A stretch of DNA of 64,000 bases. It comes from Oncomelania hupensis. Its lineage: Eukaryota; Mollusca; Gastropoda; Littorinimorpha; Pomatiopsidae. Shown here piece after piece: positions 38,944 to 50,989 of this stretch; the stretch's first letter is position 1; each line of letters starts with the position of its first letter. Below the pieces are notes generated by a model. The model was not told the DNA's origin. It ran no database searches and was given only the letters and a program-made list of their open reading frames with translations. Both the position numbers and the translations under genes were made by a program. The stretch spans positions 163,384,564-163,448,563 of the forward strand of contig CM072511.1 of assembly GCA_036898135.1 (NCBI GenBank), written 5' to 3'.

Positions 38944-39262
38944 AGGATGCTATACGCGCCTTACCCCAAATCATTCAGGCTCAAAGCGCGGCGATCTATA
39001 CCAACATACACGCTCACCTGTCTCATCCACCCTCACACACACCAAACACCCATCCATCACTCAAACAGGTGGTGTAAAGGCAGGGAGATTGCTATTAGAA
39101 GACGGAAAGAAAATCGAATTTTTTATTTTTGAAATTTTTATATTGACTGCGTCCTGTACCATTATTGAAGGGAGGGAGGAAACCGGGAGTGCCCGGAGAA
39201 AACCCTCGGTGACCTCAATAGTCTCGTACCTAAGTCACATACGTTCGCCCCTTGCCCCACAA
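38909..39262 (-). mobile_element. SINE of the 5,836 family, minus strand, head lost
   Basis: The reverse complement matches the SINE at 5,836: (AAT)n tail at 38,909-38,941, the body with GCGGCGATCTATACCAAC, then GAAACCGGGAGTGCCCGGAG and CCCTCGGTGACCTCAA. The copy stops just inside the tRNA-like head at about 39,262. It is closely similar to the first copy, so the family was active fairly recently. Confidence 0.92.
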
Positions 39263-40483
39263 GCCTAAAAATATGTTTCAATTTATAAGAAACATCATTC
39301 TCTCCCCCCCACACCCTCCCCTCACATACACGCAAAACTCACTCCCAGCATTGAATTTAAATGGAAAAATTAAATATGACATGGCAATGTGACAACAATT
39401 TGTAGTCAAAGGGTGCTTGCAAGACTTTAAGAGTGATTAAGACCATATCCCTTAATATAAGTACCTTTAAATGATAACAATCTTCATTCTTCATTCAAAG
39501 GCACATGTATCCAACATCCATAACTTGGCATAAGGCACCGAATTAAGAACACTTACATAAAAAACATGAATAACTGACTCTCATTCTCGCCACGAAAAAC
39601 TCTTAACTTTCTTATATTATTGCTGAATAGAAAAGATTGATGGCACAAAGTTATTATACGTTAACAATCACTGAATCAGTGCTCACGATTTCACACCCTG
39701 CTATTGAAATTCTTCAGTGCAGGTCAAGAATTCAGTACTCTCAAAAGGGACCCTAAAAAGATGGATTTAGAAGGCGTCAGACACTTGTGTTGACATATTA
39801 GATTGGGCAAACATTATATTACCATAGCGCTCATGACATAAGGCCTATCAATAGATTCAGATCTATCATGCGCAATTCCAGCATGGCTTCTCTTGCATGC
39901 TGTATAATTAATATGATTAATCTTTCTTCCTTTTTATAGTTTTTTCAAGATTATCTTTATAACTTCTGTTGCAATAATGAATATATTTCAGTATGTATCA
40001 CTATCAAAAAACATAAAAAATATACTTGTACTTTATAATAAATTATTAATTATAGTGCTAATGTTCAGTATACACTATGTACAGTAAAGAGACAACATTT
40101 GGCAACTTTAGAGCTGCTAAGGGCCAAGCCACATGGATCTTTACTCTCACAAAGCTGACCATCTGCTTATCACAATATCAGTGCATGAACCGGCTTGAGT
40201 CAACATAACCGCCCATGCATGCACACCGTCATCAATGTCTGCTTGCCATGTACTATTTGAGCTGAACAGAGCATGCTTAGTTTGTGCCACATTACAACAC
40301 AATATAATCATTTTTCCATTATCAATCAGTATTTTAAGTTAACCCCTTCACTGTGTTCACACTTTCCAAAAGGGCTGAAATTATACATGAATCAACGATT
40401 GGGGTGGCAGAGTGCCACTCAAACTTTTTAAAGGTGATGTATCTAACACGCAAGCAGCCTACATCTACAGTAACCATCAATAA
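39263..40483. other. No gene recognised
   Basis: AT-rich intergenic sequence without recognisable features. Confidence 0.55.
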
Positions 40484-40570
40484 TAATAATAATACATGAA
40501 TTTATATAGCGCACATATCTCACACAAACAAGAGTGATTCAAGGCGCATTCTCCCGCATTCATACATCAA
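40484..40570 (-). mobile_element. SINE 3' tail fragment
   Basis: A short AAT run is followed by TTTATATAGCGCACATATCT and CAAGGCGCATTCTCCCGCAT. These match the tails of the 37,803 element and a related piece near 31,030. Confidence 0.6.
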
Positions 40571-40663
40571 ATCAATTTAAACATACACATATATACATAC
40601 ACACACATCTATATACACACATGTATACACACATATATACATACATACACACATACATATATA

Positions 40664-41169
40664 CAGGGATCAGTTTACTAGCGCGCCCTGCGCCATTGAC
40701 GCATAAAAATTAAAAATGACCCATCTACAATTCTAGCCAGGGGCCGAATGGCGCTTCGATTTTTGGTACCAGTGCGCCACCACAATAACACTAACAGTGC
40801 ACTGTATTGGAGGCGACAAACGTGCTTTTGCTAAAAATATAAGGCAAGTTCAGCGATTGGCTTTGAGGGCCCGGATGTTGATCTTTCAGCCAATAAGAAG
40901 TGTTGTACGATTCTTCCAACTCAGAATTTGCTATCGTCTGCGCGTATGTTGTGTCCGTGCAAGGAGGATTTTGTGTTTTTCTTTGTGCCGCTTTGAAAAT
41001 GCCCCCCCCCCCCACCCCCAAAACAAAAAAAAACACACAAAAAAAAACCTATACTTGAGGTAGGACAGTCTAGACTGTCGTTTGCTGCTGTTAAACTACA
41101 GTCTACCGCCGCTAATCCTACGCAAGATGATTGTGTGAGCCCCGAGTCAAGTCAAAATACTGATCCCTG
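40664..41169. mobile_element. hAT-like MITE, 506 bp
   Basis: Starts CAGGGATCAGT (40,664-40,674) and ends with its exact reverse complement ACTGATCCCTG (41,159-41,169). The CAG-start termini resemble hAT elements. The interior has no transposase and includes a C-run and A-rich stretch. The left side abuts a TA/CA microsatellite, and no target-site duplication is visible. Confidence 0.7.
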
Positions 41170-41364
41170 TTCTGGTTAGTGTTTTGTTGGTAAACATGCT
41201 TCACAACTCATGCACACTCACAATAATCTATTTTGTTTTAATTTCTGTAATAATATCTCCAGGTTATCTTTTACATGTACGTAAACTACTGCTGAAATCA
41301 TGGCCCATTGAAATTTGATCTGAGGGGCCCAATGGCCCATAGCTTTTTTGTGTCAGGCTGAACC

Positions 41365-41477
<113 letters not shown>

Positions 41478-41480
41478 TAC

Positions 41481-41852
41481 CAGGGGTGAGATTTAACCCA
41501 GGAGACTAGTAAGTAAAGTGAGGTAGCCCGCATGATTTTTAGGCAGCCCGACAATTACAATCGTTCACATATAAAACACAAATTTTGACAATACACGTAA
41601 TTTGTAGCGGGTGTCTTTTTCACAAACAAAGCAGACAGCGCGCTTGGCGCGAAAGGGAAGTAGGCAAAGGGAAATAACGCCCGCGTATGCTTCATACTCG
41701 TAGCAGACGAACAGTGACCTCAAAACGCCCTCGCTTCGAACCGAGCCTCTAAAAGTCTGCAAGCATTATCTTTTTTTTTTTTAGGTCGCCAGGCGGGTTG
41801 GCTCAATTATAAAGTGAGGTCGCCCGAGGGCGACCGCTAAATCTCACTCCTG
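41481..41852. mobile_element. hAT-like MITE, 372 bp
   Basis: Termini CAGGGGTGAGATTTA (41,481-41,495) and TAAATCTCACTCCTG (41,838-41,852) are inverted repeats with one mismatch. The flanks TATAC on both sides could be a 5-bp target duplication, but they lie in TA/CA-rich sequence where chance identity is likely. Non-coding. Confidence 0.78.
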
Positions 41853-41951
41853 TATACACACATATATATACACACACGTGCAATTCATAAATTGTGATAG
41901 GTCAGTAGACGTTGTGCAAGCCGATCAGCGCTAGTAAGATCAAGGTAGCTA

Positions 41952-43080
41952 CTACTGGGAAAACAAATGGGTTTTGAGGGCAATTTTGAAAGAAGGTACA
42001 GATGGCTTCTGGCGGAGTGAAAGAGGTAGTGAATTCCAGTTGACGGGAGCTTGGTAGGAGAAAGAGCGCTGATTGGCGGACACGAGTCTGGTTCGAGGCA
42101 CTTTGAGTCTGAGGCGGTCGTCAGCAGAGCAGAGATTTCTTGATGGGCTGTACAGAGTGATTAGGTCAGACAGATAAACAGAAGCTATTCCGTGAATGCA
42201 TTTGTATGTAAGGAGGTTGATCTTGTACTTAATGCGGTCTGCAACAGGAAGCCAATGTAGTTGTTTTAAGAGTGGAGTGATGTGGTCTCGTCTTTTTTTC
42301 CGAAGAACAAGGCGGGCTGAACTGTTCTGAATGCGTTGTGCACAGTTTAGAGATGGATGTGGAGGGAAGACCAGCAAGGAGTGAGTTGCAGTAGTCAATA
42401 CGAGAGAGTATGGTTGAGGTTACGAGTTTGGCGGTTGCATCTGTTGTAAGGTAGTTTCTAATAGAGGAGATCTGACGGAGTTGGAGGTAGCACGTACGGC
42501 AGATAGAAGAAATGTTTTTGTTCATGCTGAGTGTACTATCAAGGGTCACGCCAAGATTTTTAACTTCAGATGAAAGCGAAATGGTAGCAGAGGTGAGCTG
42601 AAGACAATTTGAAGAGGAAGATGCTAGTTTTGTTGAGTGAGAAGAGCCAATAAGGATTGCTTCCGTTTTGTTGCTGTTGAGTTACAAGTAGTTTGTTTTC
42701 TGTCATCCAGTCTTGGACATCGCCTATGCAGAGGGAGACAGTCTGGAGTGAGTTGTCAGTCTGGTCAGGAGAGGAGCTTTTATGCAGTTGAGAGTCATCG
42801 GCGAAGGAATGATGTTGCAGTTCGTGTTTATTAAAGATGTGGTCAAGTGGTTGAGTGTAAAGGGAGAAAAGAACAGGCCCCAGAACAGAACCCTGCGGAA
42901 CTCCAAATTGGAGTCCCACGGGTTCAGAAGTGCGACCATCGATGGATACTGTCTGGAACCTGTCAGTGAGATAGGAGCGAAACCAAGATAGAGCAGAGCC
43001 ATGAATGCCAAAGGTGGTACTAAGTCGGTTTAGGAGGATGGAGTTTTGAAGAAGTTGATCATCAAGGTCCTTCACCATTC
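41952..43080 (-). mobile_element. 5'-truncated LINE: reverse-transcriptase half
   Basis: The minus-strand frames, in order, are 43,078-42,566 with WFRSYLTDRFQTVSIDGRTS, FGVPQGSVLGPVLFSLY and catalytic HSFADDSQLHKS; 42,549-42,229 with LDSTLSMNKNISSIC and ILSRIDYCNSLLAGLP; and 42,398-41,952 with LKQLHWLPVADRIKYKINLL, SFSYQAPVNWNSLPLSLR and FKIALKTHLFSQ then stop. This is the Jockey/L2-type order of palm, thumb and C-terminal domains. Frameshifts separate all three pieces and the endonuclease is missing. It is related to the fragment at 10,195. Confidence 0.92.
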
Positions 43081-45106
43081 CTTCCCTTTGACAGCCAACA
43101 TAGATAGAATAGATTTATGTTTTTCAGCCCTTACTTATCTTTCCATCCCTACACATGAACTTCAGCCACAAAGTTTGCATCCCATTAAAGCAAAAAATAC
43201 AGCGTACTTTCTTTTGGTTGAACGAAGGAAATAATTAACAGCGCCACAAATAAATTAATGTCTTTTTCTTTAAACTTTTAGTTACCACCATAGCCTTCAT
43301 GTAAGTTTATGGATGGCCATTGTTTTTTTGTCTACACGAGTACATCATGTGGCCATGTCAAATGGGCAAGACTTTGTGAAGGAAATTATTCCTGCTTTTA
43401 ATGCAGTTTGACATGAATGACCCCATCACGTCTACTGAAGTCGACTATGGTGGCCCACATGCAAGTCAACTAAAGTCGACTATGTTGAATGCTGGATACC
43501 TTTTACCGACAAGGTGGTGCAGAGCAGAGATATATAGACTTTATTATATAGTGGTTTGAACACAGGCTAGCAAAGTTTCATGTTAAAAAACTTCATGAGG
43601 GGTTAGTACTTGGACGGGTGACTGTGCTAGAAAGGCAACCACCAAACCACACAGAAAGATTGAACCAAGCGCATGGTACACTACAGTCCACACAGCTGTG
43701 AATTGAATAGCCTGTACCCGAATCTTTTCCAGAAGGTAAAGCAGCAAGGCAAAGAAGATAGGCACCACCCTTATTAAGCCGGCCTAGAGAAAAGAGATGT
43801 CCCAAATGCTTCCCTCCCTGAAAGGTTACAGGAACACCTTTTATTATCTTTGTATTTTAATTTACCAACCTTTTTTTTTGCTTAAATAATACTCAAAGCG
43901 CTACGATCTGTGCAAGTCACCATGTACCAATTCGCAACTTCCATCACTTCCAGGAATACTTCCACCAAGACTAGGATTGAACCAACTTGTCACACACTAT
44001 CTTCAATTGCACCATCATAGTCCTGCTATGAAGAATTCGCCAATGCTTGCAAAGGTTCTACAGGTTTAACAACAGGTAGGCAAAGAGTACAAGAATTCTT
44101 TAAGTGGCTGGCCTGGCATTAGTGGTTTTATGGTAGTTCAACAGCAAGAGCATACATAAGTCAGAGTTCTTGAGGCAGATCCACGTGGGATAATATTATT
44201 ATTTTGTATCATGTTTGCCTGTTCATTTTCACCTGTCCATGTTCAGAACTGAAGGAGTAGATTACACTATGTCAGTAAGTACACATGAAATAATTTCAAA
44301 TAATTGGTGGTGTGTGTTATTTTCTTCTTTATTTATTGATTTAATAAGATGATGTTGTTAATAAGTACTTAAAAGTTAAAATATACAGTAGATTCAGCCA
44401 TCTTATCTGGATTCATTTGGCTTCCACACGAATCACTGATGATGATGGTGACGACGTAAATTGTAAATGTAATATCTGCTATTGCTAATGGGTGGCATAG
44501 TTTAGCTTAGGTTGGACTGCTGATGTACGAAAACAGTTACCCATGTTTGCACGAAAAGTCTAAATGAAAAGCATTATTTTATGTATTCTTATGCTGGCAA
44601 TAAATGCAGGCTATACAGTTGTACTGTTACGCCAATGCTGCAAAGCATTTCAAGGTGCATTCAATCCTTTGCTTCCGTGAGCAACAAACAAATTTATAAT
44701 TTTAAACAAAATGTCTATGCCTCAAGTTCTAGCCTTGAATTTAAAAAAAAAAAAAGCATGGTCTTTCGATGTATTGTAATGTAAGCAACAGCTGGCATAA
44801 CTCCATAACTTGCAGAATTACTTAGGTATGGTAAGGTTTATTACGAACTTAAGTAAAAGTTTGTAAACTGCGCAAATCAATCGAATAGTACAGGTCCCAT
44901 GTGAGCAATATGATAAGGTGCAATACCATGCTGCAAAACTATGTGAGCAGTCTATTTGACAAGAAAATGTCTCAAAGCAAACGTCCACGACGTGACTCGC
45001 GGGGAGCCGAACGCTTGGCATTTAAATCGCCACGTCCGAACTAAACTTTCCAAAACCGAACAAGCATGGCTTGGAATCATTATGATCACTAATTGTTACT
45101 GACCTT
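43081..45106. other. No gene; 5S-like scrap inside
   Basis: At 43,601-43,623 GGTTAGTACTTGGACGGGTG matches the internal-element and C-box region of 5S rRNA. It lacks the rest of the gene, so it is probably a 5S-derived repeat remnant. Otherwise AT-rich and unrecognised. Confidence 0.55.
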
Positions 45107-45392
45107 TCTGGTTAGGAGATACTGGACTTTTCCTCTCTGGAGAAGATCGGTATTCAGGAGACTTTCTAGAGCTCCAAATTCCTTCTTTTCCTCTTGGAGA
45201 ACTGTTGGAACTTCTTGAAGTTGAAGTTGCAGAAGAGTTTATCAATGAAAATGCTCTGACAGCCTTGAGCGGTCCTTGCTTAGTCGTCAATGGTGAGACA
45301 TTTGGTCGCATTCGTGACATGTTTGACACTTTCAACAGCACAACTTTTCCTGCTGGTATCCGTCCAACACGTGTAACGAACTTTTCATGCAC
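45107..45392 (-). CDS. Candidate first coding exon of an unidentified gene
   Basis: From the ATG at 45,392 on the minus strand the frame is open for 95 residues (MHEKFVTRVGRIPAGKVVLL start), without low complexity from a microsatellite. The second half is rich in Ser, Arg, Pro and Lys (ATSTSRSSNSSPRGKEG, SPEYRSSPERKSPVSPNQK), typical of a disordered phosphorylated region. It ends at a possible donor (CAGAAAG followed by GTCAGTAAC at 45,106). An upstream ATG closes after four codons (ATGGCAGCGATCTGA). The protein family is not recognised and no downstream exon was found, so this could be a chance frame. Confidence 0.35.
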
Positions 45393-46621
45393 TCAGATCG
45401 CTGCCATTCCTTGACAGTCTTTCACAAAACTAGCTAAGCAAAAAAATTTCGCACAGCGTAGACCACGTGATCACAAATCTCAATTTCATTGGACAATTCG
45501 CTTTCCCAAAGGCTGTCTCGTTCCGGAGTTTTGACAAAGTTTCGTCGTTTAACCCTGTGATGTGTGCCTGGATACGCTGCCTGAAATTTGTGCACGATAA
45601 AGGGATTAAATTTTATTGTTATTGGTGAAAAATTTATCCGTTTAACCAAAACCGTTTCAAACCTACGAGGCTTAAGTGTGTGAGGCTTACCTCCCTTACC
45701 CAAAGCTTTAAAAAAAAATGTAAACAAATCGCTTTAATCCCAAATATTTGATTATTTTAGGATTATTTCTACCCTACTTCCGTAAATCGCGTTATGCCTT
45801 ACCCTCTCCTAATCTTATAGTACATTTGTAATGTGCATCGATTCAATTGTTGAAACCTATTAAGTTTGTTTGACCAACAGAGGGTCATTGCAACCACATG
45901 GCACTTTTTCAAACTTTTGTACTGAGTGATCTTCGTAAAATTTGAAAAATTAGACTTTCTTTAGCAAAATTAAAACGTTGGCTTATTGTACACTGGTAAC
46001 ATTAAGCAACGTGCTAATGGAGAATCTCACATGACGAGATATAAGGCTTTTTTTTTTCATTCAAAGAGGAAATGCGACAGAGGAAGAGAGCGGTGGTCGC
46101 GTCCCTGGCGACCTGAGGGAGCCTTCATTGTTTTGTCATCAATTCCGTTTACGGAAATTGCGGAATGGTTAACAAGTATTTTTTTTTTTTTAGTCAATGC
46201 ATTCCCCAGTTTCATCAATGTGCAGACTATTTCATTAATATTTAAGGTCGTTGAAGAACGTTTTCGTAATTTTAATTATAATTGACACATTTTAAGATTT
46301 TTTTTCTTTTAAAAGTCACACAATAACGAAGCGCACGTTGACGGAAATAATTACGTTCATAATATAGACAAACTCAACCGTGACGATAATTTTTTTTATA
46401 ATTATTTGTGAATTTATTTAATTTATATATTCATCATGTTTTGTAATATGTTTGGTCTAGGCCCTAGAAAAATGTTGTAAGTAATATTGAAAATGCAAGG
46501 GAAATAATCCTTCCTACGTTTCAATGAAATATGAAACAACTTTTTTTGGTGTGGGTTACTTCCCTCTATTCTGACCTTTCCCACTCTCCCCCCCCCGTTC
46601 CAATCCCCACCCTAGCCCCAA
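45393..46621. other. No gene firmly recognised
   Basis: A minus-strand frame of 97 residues (45,434-45,727) has varied composition but no recognisable motif. The rest is AT-rich. The stretch just upstream of 45,392 could serve as a promoter for the candidate exon. Confidence 0.45.
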
Positions 46622-46622
46622 T

Positions 46623-46699
<77 letters not shown>

Positions 46700-46770
46700 T
46701 AATAATAAAGTAGGCTTATATAGCGCGATACCCCAGCTCATGGCTGGGCTCACCCCTTTTAGCATAGGAT
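46622..46770 (-). mobile_element. (AAT)n array plus SINE tail
   Basis: An AAT array (46,622-46,710) is directly followed by GGCTTATATAGCGCGATACC, the inverted tail of the GCGCTATATAA-type SINE, and CAGCTCATGGCTGGGCTCAC. The remaining body is missing. Confidence 0.7.
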
Positions 46771-46891
46771 ATATCTTTAGAACAAACATAAACAATAAAA
46801 CAGGGTCGGCAAGCATTCACACCAACCGTATTCGGAAAGGCATTTAAAGGAACAACAACATATGCAATACACTACGAATACGATTACGATC

Positions 46892-47565
46892 ACTTTATTA
46901 TCTCAATCAAAGAGAAATTCACACGTGGTGCCACATATAAATGTTACAAGAACAGTATAACAACAATAAACAGTAAACAGTAAAACAGGATAAAAGTATA
47001 TCAATAAGACATTATTGAGTTAACCATTCAAACCTGTAATCATGCATATCATGCATACACATGCATAATAAAACAAAACAAGAAAAAATATTAATACAAT
47101 GGCATATTACATAATAATAAGATTCACCATACAATTTTAAAATATAACTAAAAAATTACAACGAAAATTAGATTGTTGTTGATGTTTGTAGTGTTGTTTT
47201 TAAGTAAAAAACAAAAAGTTATAAAAAGTTATTCTTTTAAGCAGAATCAGAAACTTTAATTTTTCCAGTTAAAACAATGCACAGGCATTTTGGGTACATA
47301 ATTATCACTACAACCGCTTAACTAACAACATAAACAATAACAACACTTTAATAAATAAAAATTATAAACGTACTGCAGGTAACAAAGAAGGTCATTATAC
47401 ACAACATAAAAGTAGTGTGGATACTATAGTAATTACACATCACAACATAGACACAAAGTCACATATCTAACAATTTAATCCTTGGCGATATACCGTGAAA
47501 TCCACGCACGTATACATACACACACACACACACACTCACACACACACACACTCACACACACACAC
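46892..47565 (-). repeat. Diverged dispersed repeat (ACTTTATTATCTCAA type)
   Basis: Related to 32,427-32,740 by its start and general layout. It is followed by long A-rich non-coding sequence and a CA microsatellite (47,513-47,565). Confidence 0.45.
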
Positions 47566-47747
47566 CATGAATTCGTTTAGAGTTACGCCAGTACAGTATG
47601 CAGCGCAAACTGTCATTGGCCTGTGGAGGTAACAAAAATAACAAAGTCGCACATCGTTGGTCAGATTCTGTTTGTGTTCTTGGTTTCTGTCTCTCTACAT
47701 TTTCTCTGAAATTATGAAAACATAATTTATTAATCTTAAACTAAAAG

Positions 47748-48737
47748 GGCAAAACCCATATGACTCACATGTTTCTTACGGAACTCGCAATATTTAACAT
47801 GCAAATGAGTGCCAAGAAGATGAAAAAAACACAAAATGAAACGGTGGCATTAAAATGCAAAGTAATACCGACTTTTATCTTTCTATGAACTTGAGATGAC
47901 CTTGACCTCCAGCTCCAAAATACACTCATATACTATCAAATAAAGTACAGCAAAAGTTGTACTATGCAAAACAAACAAAAACGAATGGTGACCTTGGGAT
48001 GAACTTTACCTTCAGTGACCTTGACCTTGTGATGACCCTCACGTGACCTATCATGCATGTCTGAAAAAAAAACAATGTTGCTTACTATGGGTTAAATAAA
48101 CAGCCAATGCACTGTACGATGACCTACCTTTTGTATGTTTTTGCAAGGCCTAAAATGACCTTGACCTTCAAGATCAACGCAAAAACGGAACAATATGAAA
48201 GATCAATCTATCATCTCTAAATATAATAAGTGTGGACTTTATATCTCTCGTGGTCTCATAGGGTCAAGGTCACTTCAAACTACATGTATACTAACCGACT
48301 TTGGATAGCTCCAGTGATCTTGATCTTGATGTGAGGTTGACCTAATTTGTATAGTATGTGTCTCACTGATATCTCACTGATCAGTGTCTTACTGATAAAT
48401 CTATCATGCTTCAAAGAATCATAAGTTAAACATTAATAACCTAGACAAAAGTGAAATTTTGTTAACCCTGCGACCTTGACCTTGAAGTGAAGTCATTCAT
48501 TAACTGATCATTTATGAAGTCCCATGGATATACACCATCTTACCAAGGTTGGATAGTTGAACTAGGTTCTGAGATATTAATCCACTTGCAAGTTTTGCAC
48601 AAACAGACGGCGGACAGACAATGTTTTTAACTGTCATTTTTGGACTATTTAGGACTCACCTCGCACGGTTTTGTAAAAAAAAAAATCTGGCAAAATAAAT
48701 TTGTGGGTGGGAACATAGACTGCTATGCATGTGAGTC
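47748..48737 (+). repeat. TGACCTTGA-rich repeat, copy 2, uninterrupted
   Basis: About 990 bp matching 29,343-30,966 without its LINE insertion. Inner inverted ends are GACTCACATG (47,762-47,771) and CATGTGAGTC (48,728-48,737). At least five TGACCTTGA or TCAAGGTCA words occur, the half-site bound by ERR/SF-1-class nuclear receptors. It ends 20 bp from the stop codon of the protease gene and so would lie in or next to its 3' UTR. Confidence 0.8.
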
Positions 48738-48756
48738 AAAAAGCCAAAGTTTCAAA

Positions 48757-49719
48757 TCAACTCAAATTCTTTTTCTTCATCACTCGTACAATCCAGGCCT
48801 TATAAGGAGGTAAGAACGTGAAGTAAGAGCGTTCCGAAGGTCGGGCCCCACAATAACCCCAGGAGACCACTCCTACCTGCACAACAGGCCTTCCTATGTC
48901 TGTTTTGTCTCTCCTAGTACTACCGTTTGTACCTCCGTTGCCTCTCTTCATACCTCTGTAGGTGCCTCTTTCGCTGTTTAGCTTGTCTTTAGTACTAATT
49001 ATACGACTCAGTCTGCCTCTTTCTATGTTAATGCGAGTTCTGATGCCTCCTCTGTTACTTCTTCTGTGACCTCTTTGGTCTGCAGTTGTACCTCTGGCTG
49101 TGCTTCTCTTTCTTGTTCTTCGGCTTCTTGTGCCTCTTTGTGCATCTTTCGCGGCTCTGTCTGTGTCTTTTGTACCTCTTGCTTTGACGTTTCTGGCTCT
49201 TGTATTTCTTCCCGTGCCTCTTGATCTGCCTGCTTTTATATAATTGTCTCTTCTTTTGCCAATTCTGTTGTCCTTTGTACCTCTTCTGTTACCTCTTCTA
49301 GGGCCTCGTTGGCTTTTTCTTTTATCCATTGTGCCTCTTGGTCTACTGTTTATATTGCCTCTTCGAATTCCTTGTTTGCCTCTGATAACATCTTTGCCTC
49401 TGATAACATCTTTGCCTCTTGTCTCAAGTTTGCCTGCTGTCCAAGTTTTACCTGCATTCCCGGTTTTGCCTTTTGTCCCAGCTTTGCTTCCTGTCTCAAT
49501 TTTGCATACTGTCCTAGTTTTGCCTCTTTTTTGGCCTATTGTCCCAATTTTGCTTCCTGTGCTAACTTTGCCTCTGGTCCCAGTTGTGCCTGCCGTGCTG
49601 TTTTGCCTTCCGCGGTATTCAAAGGGTGTCGCTAATGGCGGTATTTGAACGACGGCGTCGTCGGCTTCATGTACAACTTCCATATCCTGTATGTGCAACA
49701 ATGGACTACCTGAGTCACC
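48757..49719 (-). CDS. Serine protease last exon (D1) with a basic insert
   Basis: The acceptor TATACAG precedes GGTGACTCAGG at 49,719. The exon is phase 0 and 320 codons long, ending in TGA at 48,757. It opens with GDSGSPLLHIQDM, the catalytic-serine loop of chymotrypsin-fold proteases (GDSGGP in most, here Ser for the second Gly). It ends with VVQVGVVSWGYCGARPSERS and YKAWIVRVM, the usual C-terminal strand and helix. Between them, residues about 37-277 form a Lys/Arg/Gly/Thr-rich insert. The frame stays open through the insert and rejoins protease sequence in phase, so it is coding or very recently so. Counting back from the serine, exon C supplies Ser at chymotrypsin position 189, hinting at chymotrypsin-like rather than trypsin-like specificity. 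Confidence 0.85.
   Translation of the reverse strand, partial: GDSGSPLLHIQDMEVVHEADDAVVQIPPLATPFEYRGRQNSTAGTTGTRGKVSTGSKIGTIGQKRGKTRTVCKIETGSKAGTKGKTGNAGKTWTAGKLETRGKDVIRGKDVIRGKQGIRRGNINSRPRGTMDKRKSQRGPRRGNRRGTKDNRIGKRRDNYIKAGRSRGTGRNTRARNVKARGTKDTDRAAKDAQRGTRSRRTRKRSTARGTTADQRGHRRSNRGGIRTRINIERGRLSRIISTKDKLNSERGTYRGMKRGNGGTNGSTRRDKTDIGRPVVQVGVVSWGYCGARPSERSYFTFLPPYKAWIVRVMKKKNLS
48886..49611 (-). repeat. Basic low-complexity coding insert in the protease
   Basis: About 240 residues of imperfect short repeats such as TRGKDVIRGKDVIRGKQG and TGSKAGTKGKTGNAGKT, then RGTRSRRTRKRSTARGT-like stretches. Lys and Arg dominate and acidic residues are few. The DNA is built of degenerate 12-18-bp units of TTTGCCTCT type on the plus strand, including an exact 18-bp tandem copy near 49,376-49,412. 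No stop interrupts it. Confidence 0.85.
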
Positions 49720-49888
49720 CTGTATAAAACACAGAAAACACAACAGTATGCTTACGGTGATGATTATTAACTATGACCGATGGACAGACATCGAATTAAC
49801 ATGGAGGTTCAACGTCTACTCCCGCCACTGGCGGTAACATTGTAGCCTGTACAAGCGGTAGTACAAACATCGTTGACCGACTCGAGTA

Positions 49889-50019
<131 letters not shown>

Positions 50020-50034
50020 CTCTTCCATTTTTCG

Positions 50035-50300
50035 GTTTGTAGTATAAACTGAGGCCTAGTCTGTGGACTTTAAAGATCCTGGCGCTCATGTCCTAGATAG
50101 TGCCGTCTGCACAAATACACCCAGCACGCACTAGGTCCCTTCTCCCTATCCCCGATCGCCCAGGATAGTGCTCAGTCGTGTAGGCGGCATACTACGCGCC
50201 CAAATGTTGCAAGTGGGCGCCTCGGGCGGCTTGAGTTAGATCCTGTATCCACGTATCCTTGAGCAGCTCGTGAGCTGGAAAAGCGCTATATAAAAGTAAA
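50035..50300 (+). mobile_element. SINE-like repeat with GCGCTATATAAA tail, unit 1
   Basis: Same ordered blocks as 36,045: AGTATAAACTGAGGCCTAGT, ACAAATACACCCAGCACGCA, CTTGAGCAGCTCGTGAGCTG and AAAGCGCTATATAAAAG. Intronic in the protease gene. Confidence 0.85.
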
Positions 50301-50989
50301 AAAGTGATTTAAAGGAATATGGGAGGAGGGGATACCCGTTCCTGGAAAGAGGGGGAAGGAACATTGTTGGGACCTCTGTTCAAAGAGTTTGTTTTTTCTC
50401 AGTTTAATTTCGATAGTCTGTTGCAGTGTTCAAACATGAGCTGACAACCTCTTCTTTTTTAATTTGTATATGCTTTTCGATGCAGGCTTGCCCAGCAGAG
50501 TATTTGACTCCCAACTCTCGGTCAAGACTATGAGAGCACAGCCCAAACCGAACTGTTATTTTATTATTTTTATTTTTTGTAATCCCTTGTAATAGGTACA
50601 AAAAAATGATTTGCCTTACAAGGCGGGAAGCGTGTTGATAATACACCGGATTGCCGGTTACTAGTGCCATGACACTCTCTGCAGAACACTGCCACAAACC
50701 TGCATAGAGTGCCAGCCGACAATTTAACCCTGTTCACCACCATCACCTACCCCCACCCCCACCCCCCTCCCCCACCCCCAAGAAGAAGACAAAGGGTCAG
50801 GCGGGGAGAACATATGTCGTGTCGCCTTGTCCTGCATAACCTAAGGGTTCAAGCACGCACCCAAGGACTCCGCACAGCAAAGGCCACCCAAAGCCAGACT
50901 AGCAAAAAGGGAACAAACTCCCTATGGCACGACCCAGGGGGCAACCTCTCCCAAGCGTGACCAATCGCCTCCCACTACGGCATACTTAC

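Noticed and set aside
45434..45727. 97-residue minus-strand frame
   Set aside because: Varied composition but no motif or splice context; kept only as a remark on the flank of the candidate exon.
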